Source: Gammaproteobacteria bacterium (GTDB taxonomy: Bacteria; Pseudomonadota; Gammaproteobacteria; Enterobacterales; Kangiellaceae). Taken from it: DNA of 38,134 bases. Position 1 is the stretch's first letter, and every line of letters begins with the position of its first letter. Below, piece after piece: positions 25,889 through 35,688 of the stretch. A program made the translations under genes and the position numbers. The stretch is taken from positions 1 through 38,134 of the forward strand of contig JABXHQ010000016.1 of the NCBI GenBank assembly GCA_013373545.1. The letters run 5' to 3'. The notes beneath the pieces were generated by a model. That model was not told the DNA's origin. It ran no database searches and saw nothing but the letters and a program-made list of their open reading frames with translations.

Positions 25889-27955
25889 ATGAAGTTGTAC
25901 TCCGTCGGTATGGTGAGCGCCAGTTTGGCGCTCCTAGGCAGTCCCTCCTTTGCGCTTGCCGTTGATAATGAAAAATCATTGATCATTATTGGTAGCAAAC
26001 AGCAAAAGGAAAACCTTGAGATAGAGCCACCGAAAGTACCTCACCAAGCTGATATTGGAGATGCTTTTGCAAAGTTGCCAGGTGCCAGTATTAACAAGAA
26101 TGGAGAAGTAACAACCTTGGCACAGTATCGCGGTCATATTGGGCGCCGAACGCTGGTTCAATTGGACGGTCAATCAATCATTTCTGCCGGTCCGAACTTA
26201 ATGGATTCACCGTTTAGCTATGTGAATACCTTATGGGTTGAACACGCTGAACTCAGTCGCGGAATTGCTCCGGTATCATCCGGAAGAGAAACCTTGGGAA
26301 GTGCGGTTAATTTGAGTTACTGGCAACCAGAGTTCTCTTCAGAAGCTCATGCTCGTTGGGAAGGTAAGCTTGATCTTGGCTTTACTCCGGAGCAGTCGGC
26401 TCGAGCTTTAGGGACCCGCGCGGGATGGTCAAATCAACATCACCGGTTGCATTTCTTAGGTGCGCTGCATTCTAGTGATGACTGGACCGCTGCTGAAGGT
26501 GTTATGCGCGGTAGCGAATATGACAAGCGCGCACAACTGTTTGGTTATGGAAGCAAGCTTGGCCAGCATCAATTTGATATCAGCCAAATGCGCCAGGATA
26601 TTGGGGTCTCGGGGACACCGGTATTACCGATGGATATTATATTCGTCGATGGCGATCGAACATCATTGGAGTATTCCTATGCGATGTCCACTAGCACACT
26701 AGCGTTGCGAGCATTTGCGCAGCGCTCCGAACATTTAATGAATAATTTCACTTTACGAATGCCGATGAATAATCGAACGCGTCAAACTTTGGCGACGGGA
26801 GAGGGCCAAGGCACTGAAGTTGAGTATCGGTGGAAAGCTAATGAAACTTCGTTTTTGGTAGGTCTCGATGCGCAGGCTGAACAGCATAGTGCAATCATCA
26901 GTGATCCTAATCAGCCTAACTTTCGAGTAGTAAATTTCAATGATGTAGAACGCCGTGACTTCTCCGCATACTTTGAAGCAGCGCGTAGTTTTAATGAGCG
27001 TCACAAATTAACTTTTGCTGCGCGTAGTAAATATGTCGAGCAACAAGCAAATGCAGTTGAACACTCCATGGCAATGATGGCACCAATAATCACGCAAGTT
27101 CAAATGAGCTTTAACGCTTCGCTTCAGCCGCGTTCTTTTACCAGTTTTGACTGGTCGTTAAATCATAAAGTGACTCAAACGGAGCAGTTATCCTGGTTTT
27201 GGGGAGTGGCCAGCAAGACCCGCGCGCCGAGTTATCAAGAGCTGTTTTTATGGGTGCCGATGCAAGCTACCGGTGGATTAGGCGATGGCAATGTATATAT
27301 TGGTGATCCTGATTTGGATAATGAAACAAGTTATCAGCTCGAAATAGGCTTTGATTACTCTAATAACCAGTTAACTTTTTCTCCTGGAATTTATTACCAT
27401 CATTTACACGATTATATTCAAGGTGTGCAGTCAAATGACCCAATGATAAATATGGTTGCGTCGATGATGGGGGCGAACGAAGTTTTTCAATTTCAAAATG
27501 TACCAGGAAAGATATATGGTTTCGATACGCTGCTTGAGTATCGTTTGAATGCTGATTGGAAAATGACGAGTCAACTCACTGTTATTCGTGGTCAGCGGAG
27601 CGATATTAATGAACCTTTGTATCGAATCGTACCCGACAATATTAGTTGGCAGTGGCAATACCAAACTGAGAATCTGAGCTCATACTTTGAATTGCGTCAC
27701 TACCGCTCGCAGTCACGCGTGGCGAGCTCTCTTAAAGAGGATACATCCGCAAGCTATACCGTGATGAATGCTGAACTCGATTGGACATTCGCGAACAATG
27801 CAAGTCTTGTGATAGGCGTTGAAAATCTTTTAAACTCAAACTATCAGAGTCATCTTGCTGGCGTCAATCGGACAGCGATGAATCTAGTTGCCGTTGGCGA
27901 AAGAGTTCCGGGAAAAGGTCGCACGATATATCTATCTTCCTCGATGGTTTTTTAA
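25889..27955 (+). CDS. TonB-dependent outer-membrane receptor, OprC/NosA copper-receptor-like
   Basis: A 688-residue outer-membrane beta-barrel that would import a ligand with energy from TonB-ExbBD. A signal peptide covers about residues 1-25 (ALLGSPSFALA). The plug (about 45-150) contains DIGDAFAKLPGASINKNGE, RRTLVQLDGQSI and ELSRGIAPVSSG. The barrel ends in an aromatic residue (LSSSMVF), as outer-membrane assembly requires. Two stretches recall the TonB-dependent copper receptor family: PNLMDSPFSYV in the plug and EHLMNNFTLR in the barrel. Methionines are frequent (HSMAMMAPI, MINMVASMMG, RMPMNN), which also fits a copper ligand. The copper assignment is an inference from these motifs. GAGGT precedes the ATG at 25889. 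A terminator follows the stop. Confidence 0.88.
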   Translation: MKLYSVGMVSASLALLGSPSFALAVDNEKSLIIIGSKQQKENLEIEPPKVPHQADIGDAFAKLPGASINKNGEVTTLAQYRGHIGRRTLVQLDGQSIISAGPNLMDSPFSYVNTLWVEHAELSRGIAPVSSGRETLGSAVNLSYWQPEFSSEAHARWEGKLDLGFTPEQSARALGTRAGWSNQHHRLHFLGALHSSDDWTAAEGVMRGSEYDKRAQLFGYGSKLGQHQFDISQMRQDIGVSGTPVLPMDIIFVDGDRTSLEYSYAMSTSTLALRAFAQRSEHLMNNFTLRMPMNNRTRQTLATGEGQGTEVEYRWKANETSFLVGLDAQAEQHSAIISDPNQPNFRVVNFNDVERRDFSAYFEAARSFNERHKLTFAARSKYVEQQANAVEHSMAMMAPIITQVQMSFNASLQPRSFTSFDWSLNHKVTQTEQLSWFWGVASKTRAPSYQELFLWVPMQATGGLGDGNVYIGDPDLDNETSYQLEIGFDYSNNQLTFSPGIYYHHLHDYIQGVQSNDPMINMVASMMGANEVFQFQNVPGKIYGFDTLLEYRLNADWKMTSQLTVIRGQRSDINEPLYRIVPDNISWQWQYQTENLSSYFELRHYRSQSRVASSLKEDTSASYTVMNAELDWTFANNASLVIGVENLLNSNYQSHLAGVNRTAMNLVAVGERVPGKGRTIYLSSSMVF

Positions 27956-27971
27956 CTATCAACAACACTTT

Positions 27972-27998
27972 GGCCTCTAATTACTGAGGCCTTTTTTT
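27972..27998 (+). terminator. Rho-independent terminator of the TonB receptor gene
   Basis: GGCCTC / GAGGCC stem with an 8-base loop and seven T. It overlaps the stop codon and last codons of the convergent regulator gene (27977-28516). Confidence 0.88.
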
Positions 27999-28516
27999 CC
28001 TGGCCGCTTATTGAGTTTTCGCTGTAAAGTGCGGCGATGCATATCCAGTGCTCGAGCGGTGGCCGATATATTCCCTTGGTTCTGTTGCAGAGTAAATTGT
28101 ATATGCTCCCATTCTAATTGTTCAGGTGACATTGGCGAATTAATCGATAACTCATTGGCGACAGGGATGGTTTCGAATACTTGCAGAATTTGGTTGAGGG
28201 ACGCCGGTTTAGGTAAGTAATGATCGGCGCCTAGCTTGATTGCTTGCACCGCTGTTGCAATGCTGGCATAGCCGGTCAACATCAATATTTTGGCATTAGG
28301 TAAAATACTTCTTAATTCTGGAACTAGTTCTAACCCATTTTCGTTATTAAGGTTTAGATCAACAATAAGGTAATCGAAAATGTTAGATTTACAAAGGCGT
28401 AAGGCATCATAACCATCGAGAGCTATTTCGCATTCATACCCTTTGTGTTTCAGTCGGCGTGATAACGTTGCAGCGAAACTCGGATCATCGTCAATAATCA
28501 GCCACAGCTCACTCAT
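27977..28516 (-). CDS. RegA/PrrA-like response regulator
   Basis: A 179-residue response regulator of the RegA/PrrA/ActR group, which controls respiration and redox genes in other proteobacteria. The receiver domain (about 1-120) has the acidic pocket LIIDDDPS, the phosphoacceptor Asp in LIVDLNLNNENG, Thr in MLTGYAS and Lys in LPKPAS. The C-terminal Fis-type helix-turn-helix reads GNISATARALDMHRRTLQRK, close to the RegA consensus. The frame is open 22 codons upstream, but ATG 28516 gives the standard MSELWLIIDDD start and an 8-base overlap with the kinase gene, so translation is coupled. Confidence 0.92.
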   Translation of the reverse strand: MSELWLIIDDDPSFAATLSRRLKHKGYECEIALDGYDALRLCKSNIFDYLIVDLNLNNENGLELVPELRSILPNAKILMLTGYASIATAVQAIKLGADHYLPKPASLNQILQVFETIPVANELSINSPMSPEQLEWEHIQFTLQQNQGNISATARALDMHRRTLQRKLNKRPGKKGLSN

Positions 28517-29816
28517 TGTCTTGAACTCCACTAGCGAAGAGTTGCGTTGGGTTTGTGCTTGAGTGACTGACTGGTAACTCAATGGTTGTTGTTACTTGTC
28601 CATTTAGTAGTCGTAACTCAACCTTCCCGCCAAGTTTTTGTATGCTCGCATTTGCAAGGTAAAACCCCACGCCAAGACCTTTGCTTTTTTGGGGCAGAAT
28701 ATTAGGTCTCGGCAAATTTCCATTGATACCATCGAGTTTATAAGTATTGGTAAGGCTTATTACCAAGCAATTATTTTCAACCGAGAATGTTAGTGGCGTT
28801 GACTTTTCGTTGCTATTTTGATTTTCACGCGCGGCATTTTCAATTAAATTTATAATCGCAGGAAAAAGTTGCGCGGGAGATGCTAAGTATAGTGATTGCA
28901 TAGATGGGGGCGTAGTGCTTATCGCGAGTGATAGCTCTGGATACAAAAGCTGCCACTGATACTTCAGCTGTTGAATAAAATTTTGCACCAACATTTGTTG
29001 GTTATCATGATCAATTTCAGCAGCATGTCGAATTGCTCGTAGTTGCTCAATTGAGCGATTAATTTGTTCTAAGAGCTGCTCGGCAATGGCTTTGGAGGAC
29101 TTCTCTTCGGTTAGTTCTTCCGCCAAAAGCTGCATAGTGTTTAATGGAGTTGCTAGGCGATGTGCCGCGTTTGCAGAGAGATTAGCGATTGCCACGACCT
29201 GTTCATCAACGGATTGTTGATGGGATAGTTGCTCAACTTGCTGACGCTGTTGGTCGAGAATTTGAGTTAAGCGTGAAATACTAGCGACCAGTAGTATCGA
29301 AGAGAATACAAAGGTTAACCACATTCCAAGGTAATGCCACTGCGAGATGTGAGCGTGGTGATCAGCAGGCTCAAGCGGTTGAAAATAAAACAGTAGAAAT
29401 GAATAACTCATAATAGCCAAAGCACAGGTAAGCCATGCTCTAAATTTCGAACATAAGAGTCCACTCATGGTAACCGGAATTAACAGAAGTGAAACCAGTG
29501 CGTTGGTAGCTCCGCCAGAAAAATACAGGAGCACACTAGAACAACTAAGATCGATTAGTAGTTGATACCAAATGATGCGTCGTGAAATTAATCTCTTTTG
29601 TTGGATCGCTACTTGAGTACTGACGTTGACCAACAGCTCCAGCATAATCAATGGAATAAAGGCAAGTAAGGTTAATTGGATAGAAAATCCAATTGTTGCG
29701 ACAGCTAAAGCGAGGACTTGAACACCGACGAATAACCAGCGAACATTGACCAGTAATTGCAGTTGCGAAAGTCGAAGCGTATGTTGACTTTTAATCTGGC
29801 GAGCTTGCTGGTTCAT
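28509..29816 (-). CDS. RegB/PrrB-like membrane histidine kinase
   Basis: A 435-residue sensor kinase, partner of the adjacent RegA-like regulator. The first 185 residues hold about six transmembrane helices with no large periplasmic domain. The H-box is AAHRLATPLNTMQLL with the phosphorylated His at 219, resembling the RegB AHELGTPLAT box. The ATPase domain has the N-box AIINLIENAARE and G-box KSKGLGVGFYLANA. Two RegB sensing features differ: the quinone-linked GGxxNPF heptapeptide is GGATNAL (101-107), and the dimerisation/H-box domain contains no cysteine, so the redox Cys of Rhodobacter RegB is absent. The gene starts three bases after the ygiQ stop. Confidence 0.9.
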   Translation of the reverse strand: MNQQARQIKSQHTLRLSQLQLLVNVRWLFVGVQVLALAVATIGFSIQLTLLAFIPLIMLELLVNVSTQVAIQQKRLISRRIIWYQLLIDLSCSSVLLYFSGGATNALVSLLLIPVTMSGLLCSKFRAWLTCALAIMSYSFLLFYFQPLEPADHHAHISQWHYLGMWLTFVFSSILLVASISRLTQILDQQRQQVEQLSHQQSVDEQVVAIANLSANAAHRLATPLNTMQLLAEELTEEKSSKAIAEQLLEQINRSIEQLRAIRHAAEIDHDNQQMLVQNFIQQLKYQWQLLYPELSLAISTTPPSMQSLYLASPAQLFPAIINLIENAARENQNSNEKSTPLTFSVENNCLVISLTNTYKLDGINGNLPRPNILPQKSKGLGVGFYLANASIQKLGGKVELRLLNGQVTTTIELPVSHSSTNPTQLFASGVQDNE

Positions 29817-29819
29817 TGA

Positions 29820-32021
29820 TTATTGATGCGGTGAACGTTTGTTCTTATGATATTTAGCGCGCTTGTGTGACGACGTTTGCTTCACCTTATTGTGGCTAGG
29901 TCCAGCTTTTTTGCTACCTGCTTTTTTACCATGGGTTGGCTTTCGGTAGTCATTGGTTTCGTCTTGCCATGGGATCAACTTCCCAGGGCCATCACCAATT
30001 AAATGGGTCATACCTTTATCTTGCAGAGTTTGACGAATTAGCGGCCAGTTTCTTGGATCGTGGTAACGTAATAATGCTTTATGTAATTGTCGCTGCGGCA
30101 ACTCTTTTGCAGTAAATAACTTTTCTGACTTGTAGGTCACTTTACTCAAAGGGTTGCGATCGGAGTAGTACATGGCCGTTGCCAGAGCCATCGGTGATGG
30201 ATAGAAGGTTTGTACTTGATCGGGACGAAAATCATTTTCCTTACACCAGAGAGCTAGATTAATCATATCTTCATCGGTGCATCCAGGATGCGCGGCAATA
30301 AAGTAAGGAATTAAATATTGCTCTTTGCCAACTTCTTTAGAAAACTGATCAAACATTTTCTTAAAAGCATCGTAGGTACCAATGCCTGGCTTCATCATTT
30401 TATCCAGCGTATTACTTTCGGTATGCTCGGGAGCAATTTTTAAGTAGCCGCCAACATGGTGCTGTACTAACTCTTTAACGTACTCAGGATCTTCAACCGC
30501 AAGGTCGTAGCGTAATCCAGAGGCAATCGCAACGCGCTTAACGCCCGGTACTTTTCGTGCTTTTCGATACAGCTCTGTGGTCGGACTGTGATCGGTTACT
30601 AAGTTCGGACAAATGGTTGGATAAACGCAAGACAGTTTGCGGCAGTTCGACTGAATATCATCATCAACACAATTCAAATGATACATATTCGCAGTCGGTC
30701 CGCCCAAGTCGGAAATAGTGCCGGTAAATCCGGGCGTCATATCGCGAATATTTTCAATTTCTTTGAGCACCGACTCTTGCGAGCGACTTTGAATGACGCG
30801 TCCTTCATGCTCGGTAATGCTGCAAAAAGTACAGCCGCCAAAACAGCCGCGCATAATATTGACCGAAAACTTAATCATTTCGTAGGCGGGAATATGCGCG
30901 TCACCATAAGCGGGATGCGGACGACGCTGATAAGGTAAATCGAACACGCTGTCCATCTCGTCGGTTTCCAATGGGATTGGCGGTCGGTTAACCCAAATTT
31001 CTTGATGGCCGTGCTTTTGCACCAATGCGCGCGCATTGTTGGGATTCGATTCAAGATGCAAAACTCGCGAAGCGTGCGCATACAGTGCAGCATCTTTGCT
31101 TACTTTTTCATAAGAGGGTAAGCGAATAACGGTGCTATCGGGATCTAGTTTTTCACGTCGTGTTAACGGCATCGGAATGATGCGAATGGGTACCTCATCG
31201 GTTGCCGTCTGCCCTTTTTGCGAACAACTGGCGGCATCGTTTTCAGATGGGGTCTCGCCATTAACGTATTCGTACGGATTGGGTAAGGCGTCGATTTTTC
31301 CTGGCCAATCAATACGGGTCGAATCAATTTCAGTAAAGCCGGCAGGAACCGCTTCACGGACAAAAGCGGTTCCGCGAATATTGGTGAGTTGTTTGATTGA
31401 TTTACCCAAAGCAAGCTCGTGGGCAATTTCAGCGATTGCGCGCTCGGCATTGCCATACAATACAATGTCTGCGCCTGAGTCGAGTAACACTGAACGGCGC
31501 ACTTTGCTGGACCAATGGTCGTATTGAGCGATGCGACGTAAACTGGCTTCAATGCCGCCGGCGACAATGGGAACGTCTTTATACAGCGCTTTTAATTTTT
31601 GACAATAAACGGTCAAGGCGCGATCTGGACGCTTGCCGGCTACGCCATGCGGGGTGTAAGCATCATCGTTACGCACTTTCAGGTCGGCGGTATAGCGGTT
31701 AATCATGGAATCCATGTTGCCCGCTGAAACCCCAAAAAACAGGTTAGGAGTCCCTAAAGCTTGAAAATCGGCCGGATTATTCCAGTCCGGTTGGGCAATA
31801 ATGCCAACGCGAAAGCCCTGTGACTCTAAAAAGCGGCCAATCACCGCCATCCCGAAGCTTGGATGATCAACATAAGCGTCACCAACTACTAGGATAATGT
31901 CACAACTATCCCAGCCCAACGCGTCCATTTCTTGACGAGACATGGGTAGGAAGGGCGCGTTTCCGTAGCATTCGGCCCAATATTTGGGATAGTCATATAA
32001 ATGTGGCGCGATTTGTTTCAT
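29820..32021 (-). CDS. ygiQ: YgiQ-family radical SAM protein
   Basis: A 733-residue member of the YgiQ (UPF0313) radical S-adenosylmethionine family, of unknown function. The N-terminal third resembles a cobalamin-binding-like fold ([29 protein letters not shown]). The iron-sulfur motif is [17 protein letters not shown] (CxxxCxxC) near residue 390, and the barrel continues with [19 protein letters not shown] and [11 protein letters not shown]. The C-terminus is very basic ([32 protein letters not shown]), which could bind nucleic acid. It lies directly upstream of the regB-like kinase on the same strand, three bases apart, so the three genes form one apparent operon. Confidence 0.95.
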   Translation of the reverse strand: MKQIAPHLYDYPKYWAECYGNAPFLPMSRQEMDALGWDSCDIILVVGDAYVDHPSFGMAVIGRFLESQGFRVGIIAQPDWNNPADFQALGTPNLFFGVSAGNMDSMINRYTADLKVRNDDAYTPHGVAGKRPDRALTVYCQKLKALYKDVPIVAGGIEASLRRIAQYDHWSSKVRRSVLLDSGADIVLYGNAERAIAEIAHELALGKSIKQLTNIRGTAFVREAVPAGFTEIDSTRIDWPGKIDALPNPYEYVNGETPSENDAASCSQKGQTATDEVPIRIIPMPLTRREKLDPDSTVIRLPSYEKVSKDAALYAHASRVLHLESNPNNARALVQKHGHQEIWVNRPPIPLETDEMDSVFDLPYQRRPHPAYGDAHIPAYEMIKFSVNIMRGCFGGCTFCSITEHEGRVIQSRSQESVLKEIENIRDMTPGFTGTISDLGGPTANMYHLNCVDDDIQSNCRKLSCVYPTICPNLVTDHSPTTELYRKARKVPGVKRVAIASGLRYDLAVEDPEYVKELVQHHVGGYLKIAPEHTESNTLDKMMKPGIGTYDAFKKMFDQFSKEVGKEQYLIPYFIAAHPGCTDEDMINLALWCKENDFRPDQVQTFYPSPMALATAMYYSDRNPLSKVTYKSEKLFTAKELPQRQLHKALLRYHDPRNWPLIRQTLQDKGMTHLIGDGPGKLIPWQDETNDYRKPTHGKKAGSKKAGPSHNKVKQTSSHKRAKYHKNKRSPHQ

Positions 32022-32206
32022 ATTGCCTGACCAGTGAAAGCTGGCTACTGGTTAAAAATTGGTCGCGTATTATGCCAAAAATAGTATCGCTTGAACAATG
32101 ATATTACTATTTAGCGCCATATTTTCATGGTTTTGAGCGGGTCTGTAAGAATTTAATCGCAGACAAGACTGATGCCCCGACTTATTGATTGAAAGGGAAC
32201 TTAGTT

Positions 32207-33052
32207 GTGAAACATTTACTTATTTTATTATTAGTGCTGACCACCAGCTTGAGTCAGGCAAAAACCTTCATGTGGAAGGTTGAGAAAGACGGTCAGCATG
32301 CCTATATCGGTGGCACCGTTCATTTGTTGCGCGCCGAGGATGAAATACCCGCTACCTATTATAAGGCGTATCAAGCGTCGGATGTATTGGTCACGGAAGT
32401 TGAACTAGAAGAGTTGCTGGGCGCTGCATTTGCAATGAGCGCGATGGGTATGGCGGAAGAAGGCCAAACCCTGGACAAAGTGCTTAGCCCAGAGGTATAC
32501 GAGCAGTTTGTGAAGTTTTGCCAAGAGAATAAATTTCCCCTCGATTCGTTAACCCCGTTAAAGCCGCAAATGGCCAGTATTAATATTGTAATGGGGCTAA
32601 TGATGCGCCAAGGCGCAACGCCAGAAGGGGTGGATATGACATTTTCTAAGATGGCGATGCAAGACGATAAAAAGCGTATCGGACTGGAGACCGCCATGGA
32701 GCAGTTTGATGCCATCTTCAATAAAGATGTTGATCCTGACAAAATTATTTTATCAACGCTGCAAGATGCGAAAGAGGCCGGTACCTTACTCGACAAAATG
32801 ATCAGCGGCCTGTTTGCAGGTGAAGTTGAAATGTTTAAGAAAGAGTTTCTCGATGCGATGAAAACCGAAACGCCGGCGTTTTATGACAGCCTAGTGGTGC
32901 GCCGGAATAATAACTGGGTACCAAAAGTTGAAGCGATGATTGCAACCCCGGAAGTTGAATTGATTTTGGTGGGGGGCTTGCACTTAGTCGGCGACATTGG
33001 CGTTATTGAGCAGTTAAAAGCGAAAGGCTATACTGTCACGCAGTTGGACTAA
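32207..33052 (+). CDS. Exported TraB/GumN-family protein
   Basis: A 281-residue protein of the TraB/GumN (Tiki-like) superfamily, some members of which are metalloproteases. A signal peptide is present (HLLILLLVLTTSLSQAKT). The two family motifs are YIGGTVHLL near residue 30 (GxxH) and LVGGLHLVGDIG near the C-terminus. The middle is helical and acidic (VTEVELEELLGAAFAMSAMG). The GTG at 32207 is preferred over the in-frame TTG at 32189 because AAGGGAAC lies about 10 bases before it and it puts the signal peptide at the N-terminus. Substrate and role are unknown. A terminator follows. Confidence 0.88.
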   Translation: MKHLLILLLVLTTSLSQAKTFMWKVEKDGQHAYIGGTVHLLRAEDEIPATYYKAYQASDVLVTEVELEELLGAAFAMSAMGMAEEGQTLDKVLSPEVYEQFVKFCQENKFPLDSLTPLKPQMASINIVMGLMMRQGATPEGVDMTFSKMAMQDDKKRIGLETAMEQFDAIFNKDVDPDKIILSTLQDAKEAGTLLDKMISGLFAGEVEMFKKEFLDAMKTETPAFYDSLVVRRNNNWVPKVEAMIATPEVELILVGGLHLVGDIGVIEQLKAKGYTVTQLD

Positions 33053-33068
33053 GCAGTTAATGTTAGGT

Positions 33069-33101
33069 AAACGCGCTGCGTCATGGTGCAGCGCGTTTTT
33101 T
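33069..33101 (+). terminator. Rho-independent terminator after the TraB/GumN gene
   Basis: A perfect ACGCGCTGC / GCAGCGCGT stem with an 8-base loop, flanked by A on the left and six T on the right. Confidence 0.92.
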
Positions 33102-33122
33102 ATTGTGTAAAGGAAAGTAGTT

Positions 33123-33899
33123 GTGAAATTATTATTAAAAATTATCGGTGGGGTTTTTGCATTTGTTATGTTGCTGGTTGGTGTTATTTTTTTAATGACC
33201 TCGTCGATAACCGGTCTTGCCAGTGACTTTTATGATGCAACGAGTAAGCAGCAATACAAACAAGCGTATCAAATGCTGAGTGAAGATTTTCAAAGCTCTT
33301 ACACTGAAGAAAAATTCTATGAGTTTATTCGCGCTAACGAACTTAATAAAGTTATCAAGAAACGCTGGCATTCACGTTCGGTTGAGAATGACAAAGGGAT
33401 CTTACAAGGTACGCTTACTTTAAGTGATCATACCGAGAAAAGCATTCAAATGGAGTTTCTAAAACAAAATGATAACTGGACGATTAGTGCAATATTCTTT
33501 GTTCAAGAAACCTTTAGTCAGAGTCAACAAGCGCTATCCATTCCTTCAGAGGACAAGCAAGTCGAGTTGGTTCGTGAATCAATGGATGTGTTTGCCAACA
33601 GTATCAAAGATCATTCTATGGCGAAGCTCCATGGGCATATCTCAGAGTACTGGCGTCAGCAAATTAGTGTCGAAAAACTCGACCAAATCTTTAATCCGTT
33701 TTACGTGATGAACGATGGTTTGTTGGTGATCAACGAGTACCAACCTCAATTTACTAAGCCAACGGAACTGACCGAGCAAGGCGTGTTAATTATTGAGGGG
33801 CAGTATCCAACTCAGCCAAATAAAGTCTATTTTACTCACAAGTATATTCTCGAAGGCTTCAGTTGGAAGCTGATTGGGATCAACGTTAATATCCGTTAA
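33123..33899 (+). CDS. Membrane-anchored protein with NTF2-like repeats (hypothetical)
   Basis: A 258-residue protein with one N-terminal transmembrane segment (about 4-29, ending in FLMTSSITG), the rest probably periplasmic. The soluble part appears to be two related alpha+beta units: the first starts DFYDATSKQQYKQAYQMLSED and ends NWTISAIFF, the second runs from VFANSIKDHSMAKL to SWKLIGINV. This helix-then-sheet pattern is NTF2-like. No catalytic residues are apparent. The start is GTG at 33123 after AGGAAAG. The stop codon overlaps the stop of the convergent amidase gene, leaving no room for a terminator. Confidence 0.75.
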   Translation: MKLLLKIIGGVFAFVMLLVGVIFLMTSSITGLASDFYDATSKQQYKQAYQMLSEDFQSSYTEEKFYEFIRANELNKVIKKRWHSRSVENDKGILQGTLTLSDHTEKSIQMEFLKQNDNWTISAIFFVQETFSQSQQALSIPSEDKQVELVRESMDVFANSIKDHSMAKLHGHISEYWRQQISVEKLDQIFNPFYVMNDGLLVINEYQPQFTKPTELTEQGVLIIEGQYPTQPNKVYFTHKYILEGFSWKLIGINVNIR

Positions 33900-35479
33900 T
33901 TATTCGTTACGTCAATGGGCTGACCATAATTGAAAGATTGAGTGGTCAGCCACTGTTCTAAACTGTAGGCGAGTGCAATTAAGCGGCGCTCATCGCCTTT
34001 TCGTCCCATTATCGATAATCCTATGGGTAACCCGTGTACCTTGCCCAGAGGGATCGTGATATGTGGATAGCCGGCTACGGCTGAATAAGTGGATACGCCG
34101 CCTACAGTATTGTCTCCGTTCACCCGATCAATACTCCATGCTGGCCCTCGAGTAATCGCAATCAGCGCATCGAGCTTTTGGTTGCTCAACATCCGATCCA
34201 AGCTGGTTTGAGTTTCTTGCGTGATACGCGTCAGGGCGTTTTGATAATCATTTTCCGTGAGCGGCCCTTTTTGTTGCGCTTTGACAAAAATTTCTTGCTG
34301 GAAAAACGGCATTTCCTGCTGGTGATATTGCTGATTAAAGGCAATAATTTTTTCTAGAGTGAGTTGACTGTGCGATGGTGGCAGTTGGCTTAAGTAGCGA
34401 TTTAAATCGTGCTTCAATTGATACAACAACACCGTGTAAGTATCGCTCCAAAAGTTACGATAAGGACTATGCGCTAAATCTCTCGCGGCTAACCACTGTT
34501 TAGCCGCTAACTTTTCACTGAGTTGATGTTCAAGGGTTGCCACTGCTTCATGTCGCGTGGCCGCCGATTGCACTAAGCCTAAGCGCATCGTGGTGATTAA
34601 ATTTTGTGGAGCTGGCGCCAGCTTTTGAGTGCGGTCAAAACTATCATCTAAGGTTTGCTCGTCGGCTTGGTCGGCACTGCTCATGTATTGAAGTAATAGC
34701 GCGGCATCGATGACCGACTTAGCCATCGGTCCTGCGGTATCTTGGGTATGAGAGATCGGAACAATTCGATGGCGACTGACTAAGCCTACCGTCGGCTTGA
34801 TACCTACCACACCGGTAACCGAAGCTGGGCAGGTGATAGAGCCATTGGTTTCGGTCCCAATGGCCGCTACGGCAAAATTAGCTGCAACGGCGACGGCTGA
34901 ACCGGAGCTGGAGCCACAAGGACTACGATTAAGCGCCAGCGGGTTACGAGTTTGGCCGCCGACGGCGCTCCAACCGGAAGAGGAGCGTTCCGAGCGAATA
35001 TTAGCCCATTCACTTAAATTGGCTTTCGCGAGAATAATCGCTCCTGCTTGTCTTAAGTTCGCAATCAACGTGGCGTCGCGGTTAGTTACGTTGTCTTTTA
35101 GGACTAGGCTGCCTGCAGTGGTGGGCATTTCAATCGTTTCGATGTTATCTTTGACAATAATTGGGATGCCGTGAAGCGGGCTACGTATTTTACCGTTACG
35201 ACGTTCGGCATCTAACTGCTTGGCTTGTTGACGCGCTGCGGGATTAATCGTAATAATGCTTCGATAACGCTGATCTTGCTGTTCAATTTTTGCTAAGTAA
35301 AATTCAACCAAGGCGACTGCGGAAAGTTGTTCTTGCTGCATTAATTCTTGCAGCTCGAGAATGTTTTGACTGCGCGTGATAACCTCGAGTTCGCTTGCTG
35401 CTGTCTGCGTAGTGTGTGAGCAACTGATGATTATTGAGCTGATTAGCAAAACTGCTGTGCAATACAAAGTTCTGAGCAT
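33896..35479 (-). CDS. Lipoprotein amidase (amidase signature family)
   Basis: A 527-residue enzyme of the amidase signature family, which hydrolyses amide bonds with a Ser-cisSer-Lys triad. The lysine is in HGIPIIVKDNIET and the serines in the GSSSGSAVAVAANF and GTETNGSITCPAS signature (about 190-225). The N-terminus is a lipoprotein signal (LLISSIIISC, Cys20), so the enzyme is probably anchored in the envelope rather than acting in tRNA-dependent amidation like GatA. Length and the C-terminal GVSTYSAVAGYPHITIPLG fit the family. Substrate cannot be told. It starts with ATG at 35479; the 209-base gap upstream shows no feature I can defend. Confidence 0.93.
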   Translation of the reverse strand: MLRTLYCTAVLLISSIIISCSHTTQTAASELEVITRSQNILELQELMQQEQLSAVALVEFYLAKIEQQDQRYRSIITINPAARQQAKQLDAERRNGKIRSPLHGIPIIVKDNIETIEMPTTAGSLVLKDNVTNRDATLIANLRQAGAIILAKANLSEWANIRSERSSSGWSAVGGQTRNPLALNRSPCGSSSGSAVAVAANFAVAAIGTETNGSITCPASVTGVVGIKPTVGLVSRHRIVPISHTQDTAGPMAKSVIDAALLLQYMSSADQADEQTLDDSFDRTQKLAPAPQNLITTMRLGLVQSAATRHEAVATLEHQLSEKLAAKQWLAARDLAHSPYRNFWSDTYTVLLYQLKHDLNRYLSQLPPSHSQLTLEKIIAFNQQYHQQEMPFFQQEIFVKAQQKGPLTENDYQNALTRITQETQTSLDRMLSNQKLDALIAITRGPAWSIDRVNGDNTVGGVSTYSAVAGYPHITIPLGKVHGLPIGLSIMGRKGDERRLIALAYSLEQWLTTQSFNYGQPIDVTNN

Positions 35480-35688
35480 GATCGACGTCCCTTTAAGCGC
35501 GAATGAAAAGCAAGGATGGCCTCAGTGAATACCAAATTGGATTTTAATGCAAGCGTAGCTTAGTTCTGATAAGCCATGAATAGCAGCATACCTAGATTAG
35601 GTTTGTGAAATAATAAAACTATCATGCAGAAAAGGCGGCTAAGAGCAATAGCAAACCACTAGTCTGTATTTATCTAGGAAAATTAATC

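Noticed and set aside
25961-25990. Fur-box-like AT-rich stretch (GATAATGAAAAATCATTGATCATTATT) near the start of the TonB receptor gene
   Set aside because: It lies inside the coding sequence, more than 70 bases after the start codon, and matches the 19-base Fur consensus well only in its left half.
33896-33899. Overlapping antiparallel stop codons of the NTF2-like and amidase genes
   Set aside because: Real, but common in compact bacterial genomes; no special function implied.
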